From contig CM025849.1 of assembly GCA_003952965.2 (NCBI GenBank), positions 186,001-250,000 on the forward strand: a stretch of 64,000 bases of DNA, in the 5' to 3' direction. The stretch is from Morella rubra. Its lineage: Eukaryota > Streptophyta > Magnoliopsida > Fagales > Myricaceae. The position numbers and the translations under genes are program-made. This document shows positions 1-11,640 of this stretch, one piece after another (position 1 is the stretch's first letter; each line of letters opens with the position of its first letter). The notes under the pieces are model-generated. The model did not search any database, had not been told where the DNA came from, and was given only the letters and a program-made list of their open reading frames with translations.

Positions 1-860
1 TGGACTCGGAGTAGTATTGGAGGTTCTTTGTTCATAGATGTCTCATGAGTGTATGTACTGAGAGTCTCTTTTTCTTTTTCTAGAACCCTTAAGAGGCATA
101 TATCCTCTAAACCTTTTCTTAAACCCACTTCAAAGTGAACGCATCCACAGCTCAAAGTTGCTCAACCAAGATTTCTGCAGGTTGTAATGTCCATATTTTG
201 CTGCCCTTTTTCAATCCCAAGTTAATTATTATCTGCAATTGTGGTTCTTTTATCTATATATGTGTTAGTGATTTTCTCCCACACATTTACAAAACATAGT
301 GAATGTGATAAGTATATATATATATATATAGCACGAGTGTTGTTTTGGGGGGTTTGTGCAAAAGGTTTTTATGTACGTTTTTAACCATGTAAGTGCAACA
401 AGGTAAGGCATAGTGTGTCCAGGTTCATAGGATTGAAAAGAGCTTGGAGTTAGCGAGGAAATGATGCTTACCTGATAGCATTTTTTCTCCTCTAAGAATT
501 ATTCCTTGATGTAGCTTTTTCTCGTTTTGTGGCATTATCTTGGTTGACTTACTCGTTTATTCCATAGATAGCGTCTTTGGAGTTTTACCCTTTTGAGGAT
601 TTGATACGCCCATGTTGAGAGCATAGGTTACTTTAGTTTGAGACACACCCCATTAAGAGGATTTACACCCATTTTGAGGGTTTAGGTTTCGTTTGGTCGA
701 GTTACACCTTTGTGTGAGGTATTATATTCTAGTTCTGTTTTTTGAGCTTTTCTTTATCGAGTAGTATTATGTTTCTTTTATAACCTGGGTTAGGCCCATC
801 TTATATAGCTCTTTGAGAATAAATATAATAATAGTTCCTTTTTTAAAAAAAAAAAAAAAC
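1..860 (+). repeat. Retroposon 3' tail ending in poly(A), no gene
   Basis: No supportable coding sequence is seen. The right end is T-rich, untranslated-like DNA finishing in a run of about 15 A at 845-859, preceded by AATAAA-like sequence near 820-830. This looks like the 3' end of a plant LINE-type retroposon in plus orientation. A short TA repeat lies at 313-330. The family assignment is inferred from the poly(A) tail only. Confidence 0.35.
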
Positions 861-2230
861 TTAAGATTGAGCAGATTCTAGCTAGAGACGGGGAAAAATC
901 TCAGATAGTTCTTCTATCTCACGATGGGTAATTTAGGGAGAGATGATGATATATATTAGGGCATTTTCTCACCTCACTTCACCTGACAAATTTTGGAACA
1001 AAACAAAAGGAAAGGAGAATATGGAAGAGACTCCCCTTCTTTGTCCTCTCTCTCCCGTCTCGATCCTAGAAGTTCCCCCTCTCTCTCTCTACTTTTCACC
1101 TTCACTATTAAGATAAGAAATATCATTTTGTGGCAATCGATAACATTATTCTAAATTTGTAGATAGGTAATCTAGCTACGGAACTAGACCAATAAGTCTT
1201 TGATCAAAGTCTGATTCCACACTGCGGCTTCTTAGAGTTTTCCTGTAGAATGTCGTATATATGAGCCAAGCGCGAGTCAAAAAATGAGTGTGTTTTTGGA
1301 TTATTGTTTAGGCTTCTACTGATAGTCAAATATCGCTTACTGTTTTCGAAAACATTACGCTCAGCAGCCTCAGCTGGTTCTACGACGCGTTTTACGTCCT
1401 TGAAGGGTATGGAATCATTGGAATTCACATGTGATCCCGCACGAAAACTACATTAATTGCTTTATATATTCTTTTGGGATCAATGTGCCCTACGTACACG
1501 TCCTGACAAGAACGAGATGGTCCGTACAGGGCCCCAGAAAGGGTCAACTCAAATAGACAGACTACCAAAACGCCGAAAAGCAGTACAGTTTCGGTGGGGG
1601 AAAAGCTGTCAGCACTGACCCAGCTGACAACGAGACTGACCTTTGCTCGGTTTAGCACTCCCGGAAGACCACATCCCCAGTCAAGCATAACCGGCATGGA
1701 ATTATTTTAATCCACTCAGGTATTCCCAAAATCCCCCGTCTCTCTTCTGATCTCCATGGAGAATCTAGACGCTTCGTCGACGTGTTTCTGTCTTTTTGTT
1801 TGCTTTCTGTTTAATACTTTGAAAGATGTTCTTTATTCATTCTCTTCAACCTCCTGATTAACCTCTGATCTCCATACACATGGACGTTTTCCTCGTATTA
1901 CACCAATCTGTGTAAAAAGAGCTGTACCACATAGGGAAGCGGACTTTCTTTTCCTTTTCTCTTTCCATTGGTGATCTGATCTCTAAAATGAATCTTCTTT
2001 GAGCTCCACCAGTATCTGAAGGATCATCGCTGTTGGAGAAGGGGATCATTTTTCCTTTTTCCTCCTAACCTAATTCTGTCAAAAGTTAGACCAACTTCTT
2101 AACCTTTCTTCTCCCCCCAGTATCCACAATAGATAAATATAAAATAAAACTTCTACAAAATGAAAATATATATCTTCCATAAACCTCAATTTTCTCTCTC
2201 GTAAAATTTGACTTTTCATATCTTGTAAAG
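861..2230. other. Intergenic, no supported gene
   Basis: Open frames on the minus strand at 1204-1428 and 1425-1697 lie end to end, and one (1425-1697) encodes a hydrophobic stretch. I recognise neither, no splice context joins them, and the first relies on a non-ATG start. CT-rich tracts lie at 1036-1092 and 1740-1860. Nothing else stands out. Confidence 0.3.
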
Positions 2231-2231
2231 T

Positions 2232-2569
2232 TATGCTTGGATTGGTTTTTAAAATATTTTTGTTGTAATATTAAAAAAATTTTTGAGATATGTTTTTTTA
2301 AGTGTTTGTAAAAACAGTGAGATTTATAAAAATGATGTTTGGAAAGAAAAAAAGTTATTTTCTTGAAAAATGTGAGAGTAAAAAAATTTATTTGAAAAGA
2401 AGATTTTTGTGAGAGTAATTTTTATGAATTTTTATATTGTTTTTTTTTATAGAAATTAAGATAAAATTTTTATTAAAGATTGAAATATTTTTTTATATAA
2501 TAATTATATTTAGATTAAAAAATATTTTTTAAATAAAAAACATTTTCAAAACTATGAAACAAACATAGC
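2232..2569. mobile_element. AT-rich MITE-like element
   Basis: A very AT-rich, non-coding segment of about 340 bp has imperfect inverted ends: it opens with TATGCTTGGATTGG and closes with AAACAAACATAGCC, whose complement is GGCTATGTTTGTTT. Ends of this sort are common among plant MITEs. No clear target-site duplication was found. Confidence 0.4.
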
Positions 2570-2574
2570 CTTCT

Positions 2575-2800
2575 TTCTAGGTGGCAATCCACTCTTTTGT
2601 AGGAGAGGTTTCACCCTCCTTTCTTTTTAGTCGTGGTCTCTGGAAGTTTAATGAGACGAAACTCCCATAAAACTCCTGTGTCCTCTGTTAGATTTCGTTT
2701 GGTCTTTGTGTTAGTTTTTCTTTTTAGTCCTGTCCTGTATTTCTTTTGATTTTTCTATATATAAAATTAAGTGTTATTATCAAAAAAAAAAAAAAAAAAC
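2575..2800 (+). repeat. LINE-like 3' tail with poly(A)
   Basis: A T-rich untranslated-like stretch runs into about 17 A at 2782-2798. It begins immediately after the MITE-like element. The style matches other poly(A)-ended segments in the window (1-860; minus-strand tails at 4440 and 43976). No reading frame survives. Confidence 0.35.
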
Positions 2801-5510
2801 AAATTGTCTCTCTAACTTTTGTCACTTCCATCTGCTGAGAGGCCTAATTGACGTATTTATCTAGGACCTTTCCAATCTTAGATATATTAGAAACCCGTTT
2901 TGTTTCACACGGCATCCAATATCGAGTACTGTTCAGTCCAACTTCTGTACAAGAAAGAATAGGGAAATTGCAGGAGTGATGTGACATTAATTAAACAATT
3001 AAATTAAGCTATAGATAAAATATAATAAAACTCGTAGAATGTCCCTTACAAAGTCATCGAGCCCGTACCATATTTCTTAAGATTAAAATTCGGACTATGA
3101 AAATTAAAGAGTCACAAATTAATTTATTTGGACTGTTAGTTGTGGCCTTGACCAATTTATTCCACCTACAAAATCACCTCCGAAACGCATAATAAAATAC
3201 GGAGAAAGAAGACCTACCGAGAATAGAAACAAAGGTCAGCAAATTGTACGATTTTTTTGCCCTCCAATCCATAATTAGATGCTGGCAGGATAATAAATTA
3301 GAAAATTCTTGCATCTTGGACTCGAGGGACCTTTTTTTTTTTTCTTGGCAGACTCGAGGGACCTTGCAATTGAGATTTATATATAATAGAGGCTTAGAAA
3401 AAACAATATATATATATAATATATATATATATATATGAAGTAGAGGGAATGGTCAAAAGATTGGCCACGTATCAAAGTGAAGTACAAAAAGAAGTTGGCG
3501 GGGGATGATCTTAAAGTCCAAAGAAGGGGCCGGATCTTTCAACTCGTTCACACTATTAATGAAAGTAAAGTTTAAAGTCTCATAACTTTTGTCTACTAGT
3601 AGAAAAAAAGGAAGAGAATGTGATGATTTTAATTCCCCATAACCGAATTTGAAAAATGCCAAATTAGTATAATAGCACGGTATTCGTGTTTGGTTGCTTA
3701 GAAAATGTGTGAAAGGAAAATAAGTCCTGGCATGTTATAAACCTCCGATACTGCATATGAAAGAACTTTCATGTGTGACACTTTCATCACAAGGATTTGA
3801 ACCCATAGATAAGTTGTGGTTTTGAAATCATTGAAACATCGACCTTAGTTTAACAATCTCCATCTCTATTTAAACTGATCTGTAATTGGTAACTTTTATT
3901 GGTGAACCTCATATCGCTTATGGAAGACCCTCTCAGTCCTCAGCGACTTACAGATTTCTTGGAGGAAGGAGAGGAACACTACCGTGAAGTAATGAGCCTT
4001 CCACTCTCTTCCTTTCTGTCCCAGTACTCTGTTCGTCCCCTGTTCTTCTCCTTTTTTTCACCAACGAGTTTTAGTCAATATCCCCAATCATCGATCCAAA
4101 GAATTGATGCCAACATCTCCAGAACAATTTTCTAAAATGGGATTTGAGGACAATATGCAAGAGAGTGTGCAGAAACGAGAAACAAAGAAGTTTCATAGTA
4201 TCTCTAGGTTCAGTTGTCACAAGTTCCAAGGAGTCGGTGATCTTTCCCCTTTTTTTTTTTCGAGCATAAGTACGAGACTATAATATATTAGATGGTTTGC
4301 AAGAAACAGACTCAATATAAAGAACAATGAGGGGGGGTTCAAAACTCACATTCAGCGAAGGATAGGTTTTAGTTTCGTAGAAGCTCATGAAAACATCCCT
4401 CGAAAGACGAGGAAGCGGCCCAACGGTGATCTTTCAGTTCTTTTTTTTTTTTTTTCTTGAAAATCAACCATTGTATTCAAAAAACTAAACTACTGGGAAA
4501 ACAGAGTCGCAATACAAAATATTAAACGGAATACTGCTAGAATTAAAAAACCCAGATAAATGAGAACAGTGATCTTTCGGTTCATTTTCTACGTTTTGAT
4601 GCAATTGTTATATGGTACGAAATTAGCAGTCCGCTTGTATGGGGTCCATAAACTTCATAGTTTAATAGTAATTTGTGTTTCACCTGAGGAAGAGCTAGAG
4701 TAGAATCATGTCCCCTAGAAAGGATTTTTTTAGATATGGACAGAGTGGTTGTCTCTCTGTTAAGATTATGCTGATTTGTTTCTTATACGAATTGTCGACT
4801 TGTGTTGTAGATGTCATCCGGGGAACTTGCTACTGAGGGAGGTTCATTCAATGATCCCATAGTTTCTTTCAGTCACTTTTAGACAAAAACGGGTAAGTTC
4901 GGGGACTTTGATCATCTTTATGTCATCTAAATTCGTCTTTGACTGTACTCTACCGAGGAAGGTACAACTTCGAAAGGAAACCCAGAGAAGTGGAACCATG
5001 TCAATCGTGTCAAACTAAGGGAGGTTTCAACTGTCACTGACTCGAGGAATTTTAGTTTAAATTCACTCTTTAAGTTCGTTGTGGTTAGTCCAATTTGTGT
5101 CATAGTCCTGGTGATAATTCTTAGGCAGTGGCACTTGGCTTTTTGATATCTGTATGTGCCGCTTCTGTCGTAATATACATTGCGATAGCTCGAGAACATA
5201 ACTAGGTACACGTTTGAACTTCGGTGTTTTTTGTGTTGATTGATTGATGATTAATTCTCATTGTGCTACCCATTCTTCCGACCCTCGGCCCCTGCCTATG
5301 GCATGGGAACCCCTGGATTGTTAACAAAATGCTGTGAACATGGTTCCTCTGTTAGAATCGTGTAGCACGGTATTAAATTATCTTCCATTCCGCAGGTTAT
5401 AAAAGCTTGACGGCATCTTCTACGTACTCTCCACTGAATCAACTGCATTAGAGACACTTCCAACCTTGGAGTGAGAAGTTTAGCATTGAGGTTATTTGGC
5501 ACTGAATATC
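2801..5510. other. Upstream region of MATE copy 1, no supported gene
   Basis: It holds TA repeats at 3403-3437, a minus-strand poly(A)-tailed insertion at about 4441-4560 (poly-T on the plus strand) and AT-rich spacer. A short frame at 3899-4135 starts with an acidic peptide that looks codon-like, but I could not assign or extend it. The last 200 bases before 5511 probably hold the promoter and leader of MATE copy 1. No TATA box like those of the other two copies was recognised. Confidence 0.3.
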
Positions 5511-8500
5511 ATGGATGAGAACAGAAGTTCGTGTGCAGCTGAGAAAAGCTGGAAGAGGAAGCCAATATTTGTGTTCTTTAGAGATGCAAGGTACAGTATA
5601 TACAATGCGCTGCATTTACAAATATATGCGTTTCAGGGATGTGAACGTAAATGCTGTTAATTTGGATATCGTTCAGGATTGATATTTCTAATGTGTTCAC
5701 AGCGGATAAGTAGTACCATGCAATGCAGTTCACTGCTGTAGTTCTGGGCAGAAGCATTTGCCTTGCCCATTTTAGGTTGACAGGCCCTTGCTGTTTTTAC
5801 TCGGCACGTCTTCTCTATGGAATGAAAATAAAAACGAAATCTCCACTTATGTTTGAGAATCTGTGTTTGTTACGCTGAATTAATGCTTGGATCATCTCAC
5901 AAATGTGATTGCAGACTTGTTTTCAAGTTGGATACGCTTGGTTGGGAGATTCTAGGCATGGCCTTACCTGCCGCCCTCGCTGTAGCTGCTGATCCCATTG
6001 CGTCTCTGATTGACACAGCATTCATTGGTCATATAGGTACAGTTCCACTTTATTTGTGCTTTCAGTGAGCTTATCAGGCTTTTCTTTAATGAAGTTCATG
6101 ACGTTTTCTCTATGACAGGATTTTGATCCTTTTTTTTTTTTTTAACGTTTTAGTTTCAATTTTGACGCAAGATTTCGGTATTCTAGCCAACTTTCACGTG
6201 TATCCAAAAAAGCTTGCCATAATAATGTCAGACACCCATGTGGTGCCGGTGGGAATATTAACTTTTTAGGCGCATAATATGTCTAAACTGGTAAACTACA
6301 TACCTCACATATTGTTCCATGCATAATGCTGGCCTCCATCTGCCAACCACCACTCGCCGGCCATCCCTGGCTGGTCTGTGAATGACTGAGTATTTCTGTT
6401 TTAATCGAAGAAAGAGTACTTTGTGATAATGCATTGACAAATGACAAGGAATAAATATGTTTTTATATTACGGTGGCCACAACATTCACGAGCACACTGC
6501 ACCGGCCGGCTGTACGTATGTTGTTTTATTTAGGTCACGGATTCACTGTATATGCACCTCCACGTTTTAGATCTCTACTACTGTAGTGAAAGGGAACGCA
6601 CATTCGTCCAACACGGTTCCTGTGGAAAAAATTCGCATCCGTATCCTTGGAAAAAGTGGGTGGTGAATCTGGTGATTAATTTCATCGATGCTGCAAATTC
6701 TATAGGCTGCTATTGTGTGATCAATATGCCCCTTAGGAAAATGAAGCGCTCCAGACCCATTAACTGCACCATTAGCCAATTCAGATGAGGGACAAATTAG
6801 AGTTTCGTGACAAGTAGTGCGGTAGTCTGATTGTGATCTTCATGCTTTTTTCTATTGCCTTCTGTTGCAGGACCGGTGGAGCTTGCAGCTGCAGGAGTGT
6901 CTATTGCTTTGTTCAATCAAGCTTCAAGGATTACCATATTTCCACTGGTCAGCATTACTACTTCTTTTGTTGCTGAGGAAGAAACTGTAGGGAGAGTCGG
7001 CATCACAGAAGAAGAAAAGAGCTCAGAAACAAAACCGAAACAAAAGAGAGCACACCTGAAGATGATATGCTTGAGGACATGGAAAAAGGTGAAGCTGGAA
7101 CAAATGGTGACAACTTGGGAAGGAGTACTACTTCACCCAAAAACAGGGGAATTAAAGGGTTTTCTATGGAAAATATGACGCCTGAGGATGTGGAAAAAGG
7201 TGCAGCAGAAACAAGTAAAAGCACTGAGATGAAAGAATCTATGCCGCAGGATTTAAAGCATGTCTTGGGAAAAAGTTCAGCCGAACAAAATGTTGACAAC
7301 GCGGAAAGCAGTTCTGCCAAAGAGGGCGAAACGAAAGAATTTATGCAGGGAAGTTCTCCTCTCGAGGATGTGGACGTCGGTGCAATGACAAAGAGCGGTG
7401 CCAAAGAGTCAAAAGCAGAAGATGGTACATCTCTCTCTCCCACCCTCTCTCTCTCCCTCTCTCGTTTTCTCTGCACGTGTGTGCCTATTATGTACCAATA
7501 TTAACGTTTGAATTATTGGTGGTTCACAAATGACCAGATTTCGAGACAACTGTGAATAATAGCTCTGCTCTTTGTTGGAACAATAAAAAGACCAAAATTA
7601 AAACGGAAAAGCGACATATTGCTTCAGCATCAACTGCACTCCTTTTTGGTTCAATTCTTGGCGTCTTTCAGGCTTTAGTCCTTATCTTTGGGGCCAAACC
7701 TCTCTTGGCCGTGATGGGTGTGAAATCTGTAAGTGTCTTCCGCACTTCTTTGGCACTTTTTCTTTTTTAAAGATGCATGGATACAAATTTATCACTAATT
7801 GTATTTTGTTTTTCCTTGTTTCTTTTTTTGTTCTGTAGAGTTCACCTATGCTAAAGCCGGCGCTAAAATACTTGAAATTAAGATCACTCGGTGCTCCTGC
7901 GGTACTTCTATCGTTGGCCATGCAAGGAATCTTTCGAGGGTTTAAGGATACGAAAACTCCTCTATATGTCATTGGTAAGCGAGTTTCATAACATGTATTA
8001 TGTAAGAGCATGCACACATGAAATGAAATTCCTTTTGAAGGGAAATCTATTGAACTATTAACTGGAGTCATTGGTTGTTCTGGCCCATTGAAGTATAAGG
8101 GCAAGAAACCACCGGCCCAAAAGGAACATAACAAAGATAGAGAAGGGGCTTATTTGATCCAAACATGTAGACTTAAGATCGGAAGCCATGCATAGATGCT
8201 ACATGTATCTGAAAAAAAAAAGTATACATAATTAACTAATTATTAGCTCTAACTTTCTTAGAGATCAATGGCAATCTCCCCTAATTCGATTTTCGTTTGT
8301 TTTCATATATGCAGTTTTGGGATACACAACAAATATCATTTTGGACCCGATACTTATCTTCTACCTGCGTTTGGGCATCAGTGGTGCAGCATTGGCTCAT
8401 GTTATTTCCCAGTAAGCAGCGATTTAATTTTTTCTTTCTTTCACAGAATTCAGTTAACTGAAAAAATTTATCCACGATGTAATTCCATTCAATGATACTT

Positions 8501-10816
8501 GTCTGATATGAGTACTGATGGTTCTAATTGCAGGTACTTAATCCTGTCTGTCCTGTTGTTCATGTTGATGAGAAAAGTTTATCTACTACCTCCAAGTCTG
8601 AAGCAATTGCAGTTTAGTCGATTTCTTAAAAATGGTAAGAGGCCTAATTATGTGCCATTATTATATATATGCTCCAACTATTTCTAGTTTTCTACTGCTA
8701 TAATTATAATTGGCTAGCTCTTATTCACCATTGATCGGTCGTAAATTTACATGGACACAGGCGGTCTGCTATTAGCGAGAGTTGTAGCTGTGACATTCTG
8801 TGTGACTTTGGCAGCCTCATTGGCAGCACGGTTAGGTGCAACGCCGATGGCTGCTTTCCAGACTTGCTTACAGGTCTGGTTTACATCATCACTTCTGTCC
8901 GATGGCTTAGCTGTTGCTGGACAGGTAAATATTAACTTTTGTTCGTCTTTCTGTTTCTCTCTTCAGTACTTTATCATGTAGAATGTATGGAAGTTCGAAA
9001 TTCAAACTCTTTTTTATTGGGTTTAACCTGATCTCTATAGGCAATTCTAGCTTGTGCATTTGCTGAGAAAGACTATAAGAAGGCAACAGCTACTGCAAAC
9101 CGGGTATTACAGGTACTCAAAGTTTTAATATCCCCAATGTTAAAACGAATGTTTTGTAATTAAATTTATCATTTTCCATTAGCTAAAAGATTCGAAACAT
9201 AGGTAAACTACAACATACGTATTAGAGCAGATAGCTCATCTCTACAATGTTTATATTGTCTCTTTTTCAATGAGAATTAAATATTAGTCTTTGAAACATT
9301 TTTTGTACAGATGAGTTTTGTTATGGGGTTGGGGCTTTCTCTTGTTGTTGGCATTGGTTTGTACTTTGGAGCTCGGATCTTCTCCAGCGATGTTCATGTT
9401 CTGCACCTTATAAAAATAGGAATCCCGGTACGTATCCCCCATCAACAAGATCAAAAGCAAACTATCCTTTATCTTCGACTGACTAGAATTTTCTCTTATT
9501 CCAACCATGCACCAGTTTGTTGCTGCTACACAACCGATCAACTCCTTAGCTTTTGTCTTTGATGGAGTCAACTTTGGAGCGTCTGATTTTGCCTATTCGG
9601 CGTACTCCTTGGCAAGTTTATAAGCCCTTGTCCAGTACTACACCATGCATATAATCAGTTTCGTATTTTTTCTTATTGCCTTTCAAAAACTCTCTGATAA
9701 AATGTTCCTTGTCAAATTTCTCTCCTCAGGTTCTCGTGGCTGTGGCAAGCATTATAACCTTGTTCATTCTTTATATACACAACGGATTTCTAGGAATCTG
9801 GATTGCTTTAACCATCTATATGTTTCTGCGAACATGTGCTGGTATTTGGAGGTAACCTCTTGCTGTTACTATCAGACTTCCGCTTTCATATCATACACTC
9901 TTAACTTACAAGTATTCAAAGTTGGAGACATGCTAAGAGTCTAACGGTCCAAGGAAAGCGCAGTTCTGTACTTTGACTTCAAAAAAATTAATCAATATTG
10001 CTTTTTGAAGCTCCTTACAATCATTATAAGTCTCATTCCACCTATCAAAGTCCTAAATATAGGACTTAGCCCTTATAAAAGCCATCTCTCACTCAATATG
10101 AGATTTGAGGAATTACAATCTCTATCTCTTAAATCCTTGGCATCCTTGTCACAGTCCACTACGCCCACATTGGTAGTTGCTAGAGCTAATATCACTTGTA
10201 ATGATACCCCAAAAAAAAAAAAAAGCGTTAATCACATCTATGTTTTGACTTCAAAAATACTACCTAAATGTGGAACTTTACTCTTATAAAACTCATCTCT
10301 AATTATTTGTCCTCCTATTTAATGTGGGATTCAGAGAATGACAAAAGAAATTACTGTTGTGTTTGAGTGATAAAATTTGGAATAATTAAAATTTTGAGTA
10401 TGAAAGTTGGTGAAAAAGTGAAGAGAGAGAGAGTGAAAGAGTGAAAAAGTTTATGGGAAGTAGTGAAAAGTGAAAAAAAAATTATAAGAGTTAGTAAAAA
10501 GGTAAGGAGAGAGAATTTTTTTTAATGATGATAAAATTTTAGAGAATAAAAATTTTAGATAGTGAACATAGGCTAAGATACTTGACGTTGGTTTGTTGTA
10601 CTTAAATAAAATCTCATACACCCAATGGGCCGGGCCACAACACCCCCGCATTAAAAAAGATTAATCAATACAACAAGGGAATACAAGCGGAAATTAACGT
10701 GAGAACAGCTCATGAATACAACAAGCGGAAAATCTAATTCATGCCTCTGAATTTGCAGGATGGCCACCGGTACAGGACCTTGGCGCTTTCTTAGGAGCCG
10801 AACGTTCTGGGCCTAG
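5511..10816 (+). CDS. FRD3/DTX42-43-like MATE efflux transporter, copy 1 (one frameshift)
   Basis: Membrane antiporter of the MATE family. The FRD3/DTX42 group exports citrate or other carboxylates from plant cells; that substrate is inferred from the family. Thirteen exons: 5511-5590, 5915-6036, 6871-7424, 7538-7728, 7839-7974, 8315-8411, 8534-8634, 8761-8924, 9041-9112, 9311-9427, 9516-9611, 9730-9851, 10759-10816. Family hallmarks are ADPIASLIDTAFIGHIG (exon 2), FNQASRIT and SITTSFVAEE (exon 3) and GAPAVLLSLAMQGIFRGFKD (exon 5). The start is the ATG whose exon ends RDA[R], matching the position in the other copies. Exon 3 is 554 nt against 198 and 195 in copies 2 and 3: the cytosolic loop carries about 120 extra acidic residues. 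Summed exons give 1,910 nt, one short of a whole frame; the break lies near 7030-7045 where SETK passes into ETKESTPEDD in another frame. The exon 11 donor is GC, not GT. Confidence 0.85.
7006..7424 (+). repeat. Degenerate internal repeats encoding the expanded acidic loop of MATE copy 1
   Basis: Within exon 3 the coding sequence repeats a loose unit of about 35-45 codons: TPEDDMLEDMEKGEAGT, then MTPEDVEKGAAETSKS, then SPLEDVDVGAMTKSGAKES. Each has an acidic E-D core, a following G-A, and Lys/Ser-rich spacers. Copies 2 and 3 have only one short version (EQMxKEAQ). The loop lies on the predicted cytosolic side after the first two transmembrane segments of the MATE fold. The repeat boundaries are my reading by eye. 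Confidence 0.55.
10020..10340. repeat. Related repeat segments in the last intron of MATE copy 1
   Basis: Two stretches resemble each other: about 10048-10100 (CTAAATATAGGACTTAGCCC, then TTATAAAAGCCATCTCTC) and about 10262-10300 (CTAAATGTGGAACTTTACTC, then TTATAAAACTCATCTCT). Each is followed by a segment ending near AATATGAGATT or AATGTGGGATT. They flank an A-run at 10209-10223, so this may be two tandem remnants of one short repeat family. Confidence 0.4.
10356..10573. mobile_element. MITE-like insertion in the last intron of MATE copy 1
   Basis: A purine-rich, low-complexity block with many GTGAAAAAGTG-type repeats. It opens GTGTTTGAGTGATAAAATTT and closes with the complement of CTATGTTCACTATCTAAAATTT, giving imperfect inverted ends. 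It sits wholly within intron 12 (9852-10758), the longest intron of the gene. Confidence 0.4.
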
Positions 10817-11100
10817 GCCGACATTGCTATTTCTCTTGTTTTCTTTTGTTTCTATTTGCAATAATAGCTTCCCAAACATATATATGGTTTTGCATTTTTT
10901 TTTTCACTACTTGTTTGTATCAGAAATAGTGGCCCTACTGCGATATGCCGTTCTTGCCTCTTGGTACATAGAGCGTTATCCGCGGGGTCTTATATATAAT
11001 ATATATATGGATTATAGCTTTCCTTTACTCTAGTTATGCTTATATTGTGGGTTGGCGGCTCCCTGAGATTTTGCTTCAAAAAGAATAAAGATTGTCTTTT
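10817..11100 (+). other. Probable 3' UTR of MATE copy 1
   Basis: T-rich sequence follows the stop codon and includes the poly(A)-signal-like AAAGAATAAAGA at about 11079-11090. It fits a plant 3' UTR, but there is no transcript evidence. Confidence 0.4.
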
Positions 11101-11454
11101 TGTTTTTATTTTTCAATCAAGGGATGATAGAAATGTGTTATCTCGTGTGTGCTCTTATATATTACCTTATGGGAAAATATAAATTGTGAGATATCAAAGT
11201 ACATTTTAGTAGATTAGATTTTCTACAATTACTTGCTTAATTAATATATGGTGCAATTCGGAGAGATACCAATATAACAAGCATTAAATGAATTAGGACC
11301 CACATTGTTTGAAGTTTAATAAGAATAGTATTAAATAGGATAGGACCACATGTGATTATAGTAGAAACCCTAATGCACAAACCAACCCAAACTAAAAACA
11401 GTTTACAATAAAATTGGCACAACCAATTCAACTACAAACCAAACAGGGTACACA

Positions 11455-11640
11455 GGGACGGAGCCGGGGGAGCCCACGGGGCCATGACCCCCTAGCTCCC
11501 CATTTTTTTTCCTTTTAGTAACAAAATATTTTTTAAATTTTGGCCCCCAAAATTTATTTATATGTAATTGGCCTCTTGTAAGATTCTATCCTGATTTCTT
11601 CCTCAGGTGTATACTAAGAAGGTTGTCTTATCCCTTGTAG
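11455..11640. repeat. Transposon remnant with GGGACGGAGCC / GGCCCCC signature
   Basis: It begins GGGACGGAGCCGGGGGAGCC and continues through GACCCCCTAGCTCC, a T-run and GGCCCCCAAAATTTA. The complement of this type of end (GACCCCCTTCGATTGAAATC, then CTGGTTCTGCC) recurs at 22668-22703, so two scraps of one or two related repeat families may be present. No coding remains. Confidence 0.4.

Noticed and set aside
1204..1697. Two abutting minus-strand frames
   Set aside because: No recognised motif; the frames are not joined by a credible splice or frameshift, and one lacks an ATG.
3899..4135. Plus frame starting MVNLISLMEDPLSPQRLTDF
   Set aside because: The first 25 codons look coding-like, but no continuation, homologous family or second exon could be found by eye.
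7003..7476. 157-residue minus frame opposite MATE copy 1 exon 3
   Set aside because: Shadow of the acidic loop; its length comes from the E/K-rich codons on the plus strand having few stops in complement.
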